Assembly: GCA_021806165.1 (NCBI GenBank)
Contig: JAJZXY010000011.1
Location: 1-64,000, forward strand
From: Thermoplasmata archaeon
Lineage (GTDB): Archaea; Thermoplasmatota; Thermoplasmata; Sysuiplasmatales; Sysuiplasmataceae
DNA: 64,000 nt
Reading direction: 5' to 3'
Positions 28,095 to 36,713 of this stretch are shown here, piece by piece. How positions within the stretch are numbered: the stretch's first letter is position 1; each line of letters begins with the position of its first letter. The notes under the pieces were generated by a model, which did no database searches, was not told the DNA's origin, and saw only the letters and a list, made by a program, of their open reading frames with translations. A program made the translations under genes and the position numbers.

Positions 28095-29195
28095 TCAGGC
28101 ACCACCGTAAATCGCCTTCTTCCTTCCACCCGTGGAAAGCATCCTGAACCTGACGCTCCTGGCGACATCAAACAGTTCCTGCCTCCTGTAGAGCTCAATC
28201 TCCCCCCTGTCCGCCAGAGCGGATATTGCAGGGTCAAGGGGCATTGAGCCCAGGTAGCCGATTCCCAGCCTCCTGCTTATCTCCTCCGCCCCGAGCCTGC
28301 CGAACACATTGATCCTCTGCCCTCCGGGAAGCTGCAGGTATGACATATTCTCCACAACACCCAGCACGGGCGCCTTCAGCTCGTTTGCCATCTGGACAGC
28401 CCTTGCCACGACTGTGTTAGCAACCAGCTGCGGGCTCGTGACAAACAGGACGCCGTCCGGCCTCAGCGACTGGAATACCGTGAGCGGTGCGTCGGATGTG
28501 CCCGGGGGGAGATCGACAAGAAGGTAGTGCAGATCCCCCCAGTCCGTTTCCGAAAAGAGACCCCTTATGGCGCTGTTGATCAGTGGACCCCTCCAGACCA
28601 GCGGTGTTTCGAACCTGTCCATTATCAGGTCGATTGACATTATTTTCACACCCATGGCGGATGTGAGCGGCTCCATCATCTTGTCCTCCCTAAGCCTGGG
28701 CATTCCAGACAGACCGAACATCCTCGAGATGCTTGGTCCCGTGATGTCCGCGTCAAGTATGCCGACCCTGTAGCCCGAGAGTGCGAGGTGGGTTGCAGTC
28801 GCGGCGGTAATGAAACTTTTTCCCACGCCCCCCTTGCCGGAGGCAACCGCTATCACCGACCGAATCCCCCTCCTGCCCAGAGCATCTATGCCTGTGGCCT
28901 TCTCCTCCCCCACAACATTGAGCTCCACCCTCTCCTTTACGGCAGTCACGACCTTTCCAGCGCTGAATCCGACCTCGGCCCTGAGCCCTGCCGAGCGCGC
29001 GGCTGCCTCTATGTCCGAGCGCAGGACGTTCAGCAGCGCGTAGTCCAGCGAGTTGACTGTAACCTGCACGCTGACCGAATCACCCTTCACGCTCAGCTCC
29101 CTGACCATTCCCAGCTCAGTGATTGGTATGTTGACCTCCGGATGAGGCACCTTTGAGAGGACCTCCATCATGCCATCAGCGCCACCGGCAGGCAT
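28095..29195 (-). CDS. Mrp/NBP35-type P-loop ATPase (Fe-S carrier) with N-terminal DUF59-like domain
   Basis: 366 aa; VIAVASGKGGVGKSFITAATATHLALSGYRVGILDADITGPS, LLVDLPPGTSD. Confidence 0.92.
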   Translation of the reverse strand: MPAGGADGMMEVLSKVPHPEVNIPITELGMVRELSVKGDSVSVQVTVNSLDYALLNVLRSDIEAAARSAGLRAEVGFSAGKVVTAVKERVELNVVGEEKATGIDALGRRGIRSVIAVASGKGGVGKSFITAATATHLALSGYRVGILDADITGPSISRMFGLSGMPRLREDKMMEPLTSAMGVKIMSIDLIMDRFETPLVWRGPLINSAIRGLFSETDWGDLHYLLVDLPPGTSDAPLTVFQSLRPDGVLFVTSPQLVANTVVARAVQMANELKAPVLGVVENMSYLQLPGGQRINVFGRLGAEEISRRLGIGYLGSMPLDPAISALADRGEIELYRRQELFDVARSVRFRMLSTGGRKKAIYGGA

Positions 29196-29198
29196 TGC

Positions 29199-30317
29199 TC
29201 ACCCCGCAGGCACTACGATGGGGTGCTCCAGGGCCTCCGCCACGGCCGTGGCTATGTCTCGCGCAGATGCACCTATCATTGTGACGCCGTCGCCCCTCAG
29301 GAGGGCGGCGGCCGCGTTCTCCACGTCCCTCTTCGCCGCCCTGACTCCCTTCAGCGCATCCTCGAGCCTTGAGATGCGCCATTCAACAGGGAGCGAGAAG
29401 AAGTCGCCCGATATTGTTATGTCAGATATTACCCCGTTATCCACAAGCACAGTAACCCTCACAAGCTTCTGGCCCTTCCAGTCATGCCTGCAGAGGAACA
29501 TCCCTTCCCTTATCTTGACAATCCTGCGCTCCACGTCGCCGATTGCCCTGTGCATCTCCCTCCTCTCGAAAATCCAGTCATCCCTTCCCCGCTCCTCAAC
29601 CAGCTCATCCACCCTCTCCCGCTCTGCGGAGGAGAGCGATGAGCGCTCCATGCCTCCGTAATCGTATGAGAATTCGGCAGCCAGCGCCTCCGCCACCCTC
29701 GCCCTGTCAGCCTCTGCGCCAGTCTGCTCCCTGATAGAGGTGAGGTAACCTGCCATGCTCCCCGCAACCTTGTCCCTGAATTTCTCGTCGGGGACGCGCA
29801 GGATGGAGGACATCATATCCACGTTGAGGTCCATCAGCACATCACCCGTCAGGACCCTTGCACCCTCTATGTCCACCGCACCGTTGGCGCTTATCTTCCT
29901 GCCTCCGACGGCAAGATCGTTGAGGCCCTGCCTCTCTGCCCTGACGCCCAGCCTGAGGAGTGCGCGCCTCACAGGCTCTAGCATCCTGACGTAGTAGTCC
30001 TGAATGCTCCCCCTGGTAATGTCCGAGTCGAGCGGTGTTATGTGGAAATAGTCCTCCTCCCAGGGGCCGTCCGCAATCGCCCCGCCGCCGATAACCCTCC
30101 TGACGACCTGAATCCCCCTCCTCCTGCAGTATTCCAGTGATATTTCCCTCTCCACCTCCTGGTGGACTCCCGCATTTGCAAACGGCGCCGAAGGGTGGCA
30201 AATGACAAGCGTATCGCCCCTCTCCCCCCGGTTTACAGACTCAGCCAGCGCTACGAACGCATTTGTCATCACCAGGCCGTCGACCCCGCCCAGTTCTATC
30301 ACGGACAGGTGGGGCAA
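29199..30317 (-). CDS. Lipoate-protein ligase-like protein with C-terminal accessory domain (sLpl(AB)-like)
   Basis: 372 aa; 'VVRRVIGGGAIADGPWEEDYFHI', 'LNDLAVGGRKISANGAVDIEGARVLTGDVLMDLN' (LplA) plus C-terminal 'VTVLVDNGVISDITISGDFFSLPVEWRISRLEDAL' (LplB/LplA C-domain-like). Confidence 0.82.
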   Translation of the reverse strand: MPHLSVIELGGVDGLVMTNAFVALAESVNRGERGDTLVICHPSAPFANAGVHQEVEREISLEYCRRRGIQVVRRVIGGGAIADGPWEEDYFHITPLDSDITRGSIQDYYVRMLEPVRRALLRLGVRAERQGLNDLAVGGRKISANGAVDIEGARVLTGDVLMDLNVDMMSSILRVPDEKFRDKVAGSMAGYLTSIREQTGAEADRARVAEALAAEFSYDYGGMERSSLSSAERERVDELVEERGRDDWIFERREMHRAIGDVERRIVKIREGMFLCRHDWKGQKLVRVTVLVDNGVISDITISGDFFSLPVEWRISRLEDALKGVRAAKRDVENAAAALLRGDGVTMIGASARDIATAVAEALEHPIVVPAG

Positions 30318-30325
30318 GCAACCAC

Positions 30326-30706
30326 CTAGAAGCTCACTACAGAATCAGCATCCAGCGCAAGGTCAGCCAGTGTTGAGGTGCCCACAACCTTCACCCCTTC
30401 TATCACATCATCCGGCTCTATGTTGCACAAATCCCTCAGGCTCTCCTCGCACACGTAGAACTTGACGCCGTTCTCAAGAGCCATGTCGATGAACTGCTTC
30501 AGGCTCCCCCCCTTCTTCAGCGCAACCTTCTCCGCAGCCCCCTTCCGGAGCAGCTCGGCCGCGTGCATGAGGAAGTACATCGATGTGTCTATCTCCATTG
30601 CAGCAGACAGGGCTGCCGTGTATATGGGTGCATATGTCTTGTCTGGATTCTCAGGCCCGTTCGTCATGACGTAAAGAAGCTTCTTTGTCTCCTCAGCCAT
30701 ATTCAT
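30326..30706 (-). CDS. DsrE-family (DsrE3-like) protein
   Basis: KLLYVMTNGPENPDKTYAPIYTAALSAAMEIDTSMYFLMHAAELLRKG…VKFYVCEESLRDLCNI. Confidence 0.72.
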   Translation of the reverse strand: MNMAEETKKLLYVMTNGPENPDKTYAPIYTAALSAAMEIDTSMYFLMHAAELLRKGAAEKVALKKGGSLKQFIDMALENGVKFYVCEESLRDLCNIEPDDVIEGVKVVGTSTLADLALDADSVVSF

Positions 30707-31155
30707 CACTTCTGGCATCTGATGCACTTGACATTGTCCCTTGCAATGATTTCATTGAATTTCGCCTGCGCCTGCTCCCCGCGCAGGAGTCCTGAGAGCT
30801 CCGACTGATCCGTTATCTTGATCTGTGCTATCCACCCTTCCCCGTAGGGGTCGTCATTGATGAGCACCGGCCTGATTTCGAGCTGCTCGTTTGCCTTCAT
30901 GACAGTCCCCCCCATCGGGAAATGCACAGGCCCGGCCCACTTGCCGCTTTCAATGGTAGCGAGTGGTTTTCCGCGCTCCCTCGTTGTGCCCACAGCCTTG
31001 ATCCTGACATGAAGAATCCTGCCTGCCCTCGTCTGGGCAGGGTCTGTCAGTCCAAGCGTAGCGTTCTCCCCCTCCAGCCTAATCCATGTCATCTGGCTCC
31101 CCTCAAGATAGTAGTATAGATCGTCCGGTATCTCGCATCCGTTCAGTATTGCCAT
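30706..31155 (-). CDS. lbpA: Lipoate-binding protein LbpA (GcvH-like) of sHdr system
   Basis: 149 aa; GcvH-like fold with 'LATIESGKWAGPVHFPMGGTVMKANEQLE' lipoyl-lysine motif; flanked by hdrB2 and lipoate ligase; C-terminal CIRC. Confidence 0.85.
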   Translation of the reverse strand: MAILNGCEIPDDLYYYLEGSQMTWIRLEGENATLGLTDPAQTRAGRILHVRIKAVGTTRERGKPLATIESGKWAGPVHFPMGGTVMKANEQLEIRPVLINDDPYGEGWIAQIKITDQSELSGLLRGEQAQAKFNEIIARDNVKCIRCQK

Positions 31156-31165
31156 AGAACCACCC

Positions 31166-32080
31166 TCAGTACCCCATTCTTTTCAGAACCCCGTTAGCAT
31201 CGGAAATGTTCTCGTGCAGCGCCATCTCCCTCCTGGAATGGCCGAATGAGAGGCCCAGCAGCTGGGTGAAATAGACCACGGGCCTTATTATCTCTGCCCC
31301 GTACTGCTCTGTGATCTTCGATATATTCATTTCAATGTTGACCTGCCCCAGCGGGCACATGGTTGCCACCAGGTCTGCCCCGGCCCTTGCAGCTTCATTG
31401 AGTATTGCTGCACTGAAGCCGACTGAGACCTCCCTGTCAGCTATTGTGTGGCCACCCCCGCAGCATATTGTCTTGACCGGATATTCCACCGTTGTCGCTC
31501 CGGCCGCCTGCAGCAGGTCATCCATGAAATGCGGGTGCTCGGGGTTGTCCTTCCCCTCCTTCATCCCGGCACCGGTGTATGTCTTCGGCCTTGTGTAAAG
31601 GCAGCCGTAATAGCAAGCAACCTTCAGGCCGCTCAAAGGTCTGCTCACCCTTGCCTTCACCGCATCCAGTCCGACCGAGTGCCTTATCACCTCCAGCACG
31701 TGCTTAACCTCCACGTCCCCGCTGTACTGGGGCACGCCAGCCTCCTGAAGGTAGCCACTCAGCCTCTGCCTGGACGAGGCGTCCTCGCTGATGGACTTGT
31801 TCGCCCTTGCAAGCGCATAAACACAGCCGTTGCAGGGTGCTATGACCGTCCCCGCGCCCATGCTCTCGGCAAGCGCCAGGTTCCTTGTTGGCAGAAACAC
31901 TGACAGGTCGTAGCTTATATTCTTGACCTCGGTGGCGCCGCAGCAGTTGTAATCCTTTATCCTGTTCATTGGTATGTCCAGATCCCTGAATACAACTTCT
32001 GTCGACTTCTGGTACGCCTTGCCCAGCCCGTCCATGGAACAGCCCGGATAGTAAGCCATCTTCTCATTTTGCCGAGGCAT
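31166..32080 (-). CDS. hdrB2: sHdrB2, heterodisulfide reductase subunit B-like (CCG domains)
   Basis: AYYPGCSMDGLGKAYQKS…DYNCCGATE…CYYGCLYTRP…KTICCGGGHTIAD. Confidence 0.85.
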   Translation of the reverse strand: MPRQNEKMAYYPGCSMDGLGKAYQKSTEVVFRDLDIPMNRIKDYNCCGATEVKNISYDLSVFLPTRNLALAESMGAGTVIAPCNGCVYALARANKSISEDASSRQRLSGYLQEAGVPQYSGDVEVKHVLEVIRHSVGLDAVKARVSRPLSGLKVACYYGCLYTRPKTYTGAGMKEGKDNPEHPHFMDDLLQAAGATTVEYPVKTICCGGGHTIADREVSVGFSAAILNEAARAGADLVATMCPLGQVNIEMNISKITEQYGAEIIRPVVYFTQLLGLSFGHSRREMALHENISDANGVLKRMGY

Positions 32081-32789
32081 AGCCGTCCCTCTCAAGTATA
32101 TCCTCTGCCACCTTTTTCATTTTCTTCCAACCCCTGGTTCTCCTCCTTATTGGACCGGTCCTTATGTTGCCGTTCCTGATGATCTTGACAGCCATCCGCG
32201 CCATGAATCCGCGCGTGAAATCCTCGGGTTTTTCAGCCCTGACATACTTGAGCGTCAGCCCGAGCTCGTCAAGCACGCCTGTCGCCATGATGTTGTCAAG
32301 GTATGTCCTGTCCCACCTGGAACCGGGGGTATCCTCAGTCACTCCCCTTCTCCTGAGTACCTCGTCTATGTTGTGGACAACCTCCTCCACCTTGACACCC
32401 TTCGGGCACCGCTCAACGCACTTGTTGCAGCTAATACATCTCCATATGACATCCCCGTACTTCTTCAGCTCATCCACATTGCCAATCTGCGCGAGATAGA
32501 TGAAATACCTGGGGTTGAACTCCCTGAGCCCATAGTCCGTGTGCAGGCAGCAGCCGGATGTGCATGTGCCGCACTGCCAGCAGTTTGTTACAGTCCTGCC
32601 GCCCGGAAGGGATTTTACCTCCTCAACGAAATCCTCATGGTAGTCACTTAGAAGTCTTTCCCTGATGAAGGTGTTCCACCTGCCCGATACGTCGACGCCG
32701 TCCACGACGGCTTTCTCCTTCTCGAGCAGGTCCTCCTTCTCAATGAGATTCTTCTCATGTATGGGCAATGATCTCCCTCCTGATCCCAA
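32064..32789 (-). CDS. hdrC2: sHdrC2, [4Fe-4S] HdrC-like subunit
   Basis: TNCWQCGTCTSGCC…WRCISCNKCVERCPKGVKVEEVV. Confidence 0.83.
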   Translation of the reverse strand: MGSGGRSLPIHEKNLIEKEDLLEKEKAVVDGVDVSGRWNTFIRERLLSDYHEDFVEEVKSLPGGRTVTNCWQCGTCTSGCCLHTDYGLREFNPRYFIYLAQIGNVDELKKYGDVIWRCISCNKCVERCPKGVKVEEVVHNIDEVLRRRGVTEDTPGSRWDRTYLDNIMATGVLDELGLTLKYVRAEKPEDFTRGFMARMAVKIIRNGNIRTGPIRRRTRGWKKMKKVAEDILERDGYASAK

Positions 32790-33486
32790 GTATCATGGCC
32801 GCGAGGACGGTGCTGTTAGGGAAGAGCGCCTCCATCCCCCCCGAATTCATTGACGAGTCCTTTGCACCCATTATGCCTGATGCATATGCAAGCGAACATG
32901 CGATGTCAAGCGGGTAGAACGAGTCGGAACCGTATCCTGCGGCGTCAAGGGCGCTCTTCGCCTCGCGCAGCAGCGCCTGCCTGGAGTCCCAGGTGCCATC
33001 AACATTTCCCCTCACAGCGGCCGAGAGAGCCCCCTTGCCAGTCCCGGGGTTGAAGACCCATCTCGTGCACAGTCCGTATATGTCCGGGTTGAGAAAATGG
33101 ATGGCCTCGAACGCCACATCCTCCAGCACCGCGGCGGGAGCGCCGGACAGGGAGGTGAAGCGCCTTATGGCGATCGCCGGCTCCATCCTGGAAACCCTGA
33201 GTGATTTTATCGCAGCAGCAATGTCGCCGCCGCCGTTTGCCGCCATGACGGCGGCGTGATGCCTCCTCGATGAAAGAAAGATGCCGAAGAATTCCCTGAA
33301 ATCGCCCTCACCTAGCTCCTCCCTGTCCTTGACAAGGGAGAGCAGCTTCGCTGACTTGGAACCAAGGGCCGCTTCAAATGCAGCCCTTTCCGCTTCCGTG
33401 AGGGAGCCTACGGTAGCCTCGGCCATTGAAACAAGCGCCCCCTTCTCAAGCTCTGGCCTGTACCTTGATACTTCTCTTCCTGACAT
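32755..33486 (-). CDS. sHdr-associated hypothetical protein (Hyp)
   Basis: 243 aa; located between hdrA and hdrC2 as in the sHdr C1-B1-A-hyp-C2-B2 order. Confidence 0.7.
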   Translation of the reverse strand: MSGREVSRYRPELEKGALVSMAEATVGSLTEAERAAFEAALGSKSAKLLSLVKDREELGEGDFREFFGIFLSSRRHHAAVMAANGGGDIAAAIKSLRVSRMEPAIAIRRFTSLSGAPAAVLEDVAFEAIHFLNPDIYGLCTRWVFNPGTGKGALSAAVRGNVDGTWDSRQALLREAKSALDAAGYGSDSFYPLDIACSLAYASGIMGAKDSSMNSGGMEALFPNSTVLAAMILGIRREIIAHT

Positions 33487-34513
33487 AGTTGAGTGCCTTG
33501 ATGGCCGCGGCAGAACCCTCTGTTATGGAATCGGGTATGGCCTTTGGCCCGGTTGCCGTGCCGCATACAAAGACGCCCGGGACGGCGGTGCTCACGGGCA
33601 TCGAGTCAGACTCAAGGGGCTTGACAAAACCATGCTCCTCCAGCTCAAGCCCGAGCATGGCAGCAGTTTCGCGCGTCCCTTCGCTTGCCTCCATTCCGGT
33701 TGCAAGGACAACCATGTCCAGCGGGACCTCGCTCGGCCTCTGCAGTATGGTGTCCTCAGCCATGGCAATTAGCCTGCCGTCCTCTCCACGGTTGATTGAA
33801 CCTATTCTCCCTCTGATGTACTTGACGCCGAATTCCTCCATCGACTTCCAGTAGAGCTTGTCCTCCCAGAAGCCGTATGTTCTGATGTCCATGTAGTAGA
33901 CGTAGGTGTCTATTGCCGGGTTTATGCGCCTGACCTCCATCGCCTGTTTGATGGACACAGCACATCCGAGCCTGCAGCAGTAGAACTTGCCGACCTGCCT
34001 GTCCCTCGAGCCGACGCAGAGGAGCCAGGCCACCCTCCTGGGCACCTGTCCGTTTGACGGCCTGACGATATTGCCGTCGCTCAGCATCTTCTCAAAATCC
34101 TTGAAATCAATAACATCGGGGTAGACGCCATATGCATACTCGTACTTCTTGTGCGGATCCCAGTGGGCAAATCCTGTCGCGACCACCACAGCATCCACCT
34201 TCTCCTCCACCTTCTTTCCTCCTCCGGAGATTGTAACTGTGAAGCCGTTCCTTCCACTGTTCACCGACTCGACCTTTGCGCCCGTCATGCATCTGGCCCC
34301 CGACTGCTGCACGCTGTCGATCAGAGGGTCAAGCACCTCCTCCACCGGTTTCAGGTCGGGGGCAAGGAGACTGTAGTGCAGCCTCTTGGGAGTCCCGCCC
34401 AGGAATCCCTCCTGTTCGACCAGTATGGCCTCTCCGCCCGCGTCCGTTATGTCCTGTGCCGCGCTCAGTCCCGCAGGTCCGCCGCCTATTATCAGTATCT
34501 TTGGGGAAGCCAA
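33446..34513 (-). CDS. hdrA: sHdrA, FAD-containing heterodisulfide reductase subunit A-like
   Basis: 355 aa; KILIIGGGPAGLSAAQDITDAGGEAILVEQEGFLGGTPKRL, FYCCRLGCAVSIKQAM. Confidence 0.85.
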   Translation of the reverse strand: MASPKILIIGGGPAGLSAAQDITDAGGEAILVEQEGFLGGTPKRLHYSLLAPDLKPVEEVLDPLIDSVQQSGARCMTGAKVESVNSGRNGFTVTISGGGKKVEEKVDAVVVATGFAHWDPHKKYEYAYGVYPDVIDFKDFEKMLSDGNIVRPSNGQVPRRVAWLLCVGSRDRQVGKFYCCRLGCAVSIKQAMEVRRINPAIDTYVYYMDIRTYGFWEDKLYWKSMEEFGVKYIRGRIGSINRGEDGRLIAMAEDTILQRPSEVPLDMVVLATGMEASEGTRETAAMLGLELEEHGFVKPLESDSMPVSTAVPGVFVCGTATGPKAIPDSITEGSAAAIKALNYVRKRSIKVQARA

Positions 34514-34526
34514 ATCATCTTCCTCC

Positions 34527-35780
34527 TCAGTTGTCCATTATCACATGGCCCTTGTTAACTGCAAAGTACTTCTCCATCTCGTCATGGGGCTTGTAGAGCA
34601 TGTCAGGCTCCCTCCCCCTCTGCAGCTCCTCTATGTAGCTGTTGAAATCCTTCTTGTAATAGGCAACGTCAAAACCCATCTTCTCAAGCAGACTGTCAGT
34701 CGGGGAGCTGTGCCAGTGTATCTGCACTATCTTGTACGGGTGCGCACCCGCAGCCAGGGCTGCAAGCTGCACGTCCGCGAGCACAGGAAGCATGTAATCC
34801 ATGCCATGGCTCTTCCCAATCCACTGGCTCTTGTCGAGCGTTGTGACGCACCCCGTGTCGGTGGTTATGGCAACATCTGCGTGCGCCTCCTCGACCATGG
34901 GCTTGATCTTCCTGAGTGTTGCAAATGACCTGCTGAACTCCCTCTCGGTCAGTATGTGCCTGAAGCCGAAGCCGCAGCAGTCGTACCATGTGCTGTAGTC
35001 GGCCACCTTTGCCCCGAGTGCCTGGATGAGTGCGGTGGGCGGAGCTGGGCGCTGGCCCCCGTTTGTGTCCTTCTCGTATATGGCGTCCTCAGGCACCATC
35101 TTGTAGTAATGGCAGGGCTCATGCACTGCGGCAGTGATGCCGTCGAGCTTCATCTTCACCATGCCGGCCATATCGTTCCTTTTCACATGCACCCATTCGC
35201 TGTAATGCACAATCTCTTCGGGGATGGCCAGTTCCTTCCCCATATGGTGCATTATGTCCCTGACCTTCTCCCTGACCTCCCTGTTCTCTATGAGAAGTTT
35301 CCTCATCTCCTTGTAGTCGCCGTAGCTCGTACCGCAGTGGATCAGCGGGAAGGTACCTGTCTCATATGCCCTGTGCCAGTTCCTGACAGCGACCGCCGCC
35401 AGAGCCACCGGGTTGGATGTTCCTGACCCGTGGTAGTTCCAGGCGGTGCAGGAAGTCTGATGCGGCTCGTTGAGATAATGGGTCTTGAACTGGTTCATGA
35501 ACCAGAGAAGCGATGCGGGGTAGCCCGGTATGTTGCCGCACTGTCCGCATGACTTGTGATGCCAGAGGTAGTCAGTGGGTATTCTCTTCTTCCAGCCGAA
35601 GAGCGTCTCGACCTCAACAGGCCTGTTCTTCTTCTCTATCGGAATCACCACAAGCTCGCCCTTGTCGTGCAGTCTCCACATCTCCTCCCTGACGTCATGG
35701 ACCTTCTTGTCCGAGAAGGTCCTTGCCTGCGCCCTCTGATTTATTACATCCCTGATCTGGTCAGCATTCAGCATATTCAA
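34527..35780 (-). CDS. hdrB1: sHdrB1, heterodisulfide reductase subunit B-like
   Basis: 417 aa; HKSCGQCGNIPGYPASLLWFM, HEPCHYYKM, YDCCGFGFRHIL. Confidence 0.85.
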   Translation of the reverse strand: MNMLNADQIRDVINQRAQARTFSDKKVHDVREEMWRLHDKGELVVIPIEKKNRPVEVETLFGWKKRIPTDYLWHHKSCGQCGNIPGYPASLLWFMNQFKTHYLNEPHQTSCTAWNYHGSGTSNPVALAAVAVRNWHRAYETGTFPLIHCGTSYGDYKEMRKLLIENREVREKVRDIMHHMGKELAIPEEIVHYSEWVHVKRNDMAGMVKMKLDGITAAVHEPCHYYKMVPEDAIYEKDTNGGQRPAPPTALIQALGAKVADYSTWYDCCGFGFRHILTEREFSRSFATLRKIKPMVEEAHADVAITTDTGCVTTLDKSQWIGKSHGMDYMLPVLADVQLAALAAGAHPYKIVQIHWHSSPTDSLLEKMGFDVAYYKKDFNSYIEELQRGREPDMLYKPHDEMEKYFAVNKGHVIMDN

Positions 35781-36556
35781 GCCTCACCCACACCGTATTT
35801 CGCCTTCATCTCCTCGAATTCATCCTTCCACTCATCGACAATATCCTCGATCATTTCCACAAGGTCCGGGTCGATGGATTTAAGCATGTCAACGACCCCT
35901 GACTCAGTGTATATCTGGAAGAGTTCCAGCGAGGTCTGCATTGACACCTCCCACGATGAATCTGTAACCTGCAGCACGTCTATCGGTATGGCCTTCCTCA
36001 GCGTTTTGATGTCTGTCTGTTTGGCAACTGCAAAAGGTCCCCAGTCTGCAAAAAAGTCAGGCTGGATCATGTCAGGCGAAACCTGCGTCCCATTTGTCAT
36101 GACCGCAAGAAGTATCCTGCTGTATGGCTTGAGGACCTCCTTCGCGCTGTCGAGCCCGTTCCTGACCGCAAGCTCCCTCATCACGCTGATTATGCCAGCA
36201 ATATCATTCCCGAACCTGCACCTCATGTTGCAGGTGTAGCACTGGCAGCACGCCCATATCTTCTCCTGCATCGCGTCAAGCAGGACAAGCGGGTCGTCCT
36301 GGTACGCTATCTGGAGCATCTCCCTGGGGCTGAAGTTGTAGAAACGGGCCGCAGGGCAGCCCGTTGTGCACTCGCCGCAGTTGATGCATCCGAGCACATA
36401 CTCCTTGTACCTGAAGTCAGACTTAAATTCACTGAAAATCTTTGCAGCGAGCTCCTCGGTCTTTTCATCCCTCGGTCTTGCTCCGCCGATTACCATCGAT
36501 GGTTCTGTGCCCTTGGGCCCTCTTCTGGGCAGATTTTGTAGCACTGTCATAGCCAC
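35777..36556 (-). CDS. hdrC1: sHdrC1, [4Fe-4S] HdrC-like subunit
   Basis: 259 aa; LGCINCGECTTGCPAARFYNFSPREML, WACCQCYTCNMRCRFGNDIAGI; first gene of operon. Confidence 0.83.
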   Translation of the reverse strand: MAMTVLQNLPRRGPKGTEPSMVIGGARPRDEKTEELAAKIFSEFKSDFRYKEYVLGCINCGECTTGCPAARFYNFSPREMLQIAYQDDPLVLLDAMQEKIWACCQCYTCNMRCRFGNDIAGIISVMRELAVRNGLDSAKEVLKPYSRILLAVMTNGTQVSPDMIQPDFFADWGPFAVAKQTDIKTLRKAIPIDVLQVTDSSWEVSMQTSLELFQIYTESGVVDMLKSIDPDLVEMIEDIVDEWKDEFEEMKAKYGVGEA

Positions 36557-36589
36557 TGCTCACCGTGCATACCAGACATTCGTTCGGGG

Positions 36590-36613
36590 AATTCAGCCCG
36601 TGCGGACTGAATT
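36590..36613. promoter_or_regulatory. Inverted repeat AATTCAG-N10-CTGAATT upstream of shdrC1 (candidate operator)
   Basis: Perfect 7-bp arms 36590-36596 / 36607-36613, 34 nt upstream of the hdrC1 start. Confidence 0.35.
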
Positions 36614-36650
36614 GATTGCCGTACAATAAGGTGGCCTTCCTATAATATAC

Positions 36651-36666
36651 TTTGGAAATAATAATG
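36651..36666 (+). repeat. 16-bp direct repeat copy 1 (TTTGGAAATAATAATG)
   Basis: Identical to 38841-38856; flanks the tnpB + metallophosphoesterase segment. Confidence 0.6.
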
Positions 36667-36680
36667 ATCGCAATTCAGGG

Positions 36681-36713
36681 AGCATGCCGGGACCAGTTCA
36701 GGCGAGGCATGCT
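36681..36713 (-). other. Hairpin AGCATGCC-N17-GGCATGCT at 3' end of tnpB-like gene
   Basis: Perfect 8-bp arms 36681-36688 / 36706-36713; overlaps the tnpB stop codon (36712-36714). Confidence 0.5.

Noticed and set aside
31166-36556. Methanogen-type CoM-S-S-CoB heterodisulfide reductase
   Set aside because: Duplicate B and C subunits, short HdrA, Hyp, LbpA and lipoate ligase in the same operon fit sHdr, not methanogen HdrABC.
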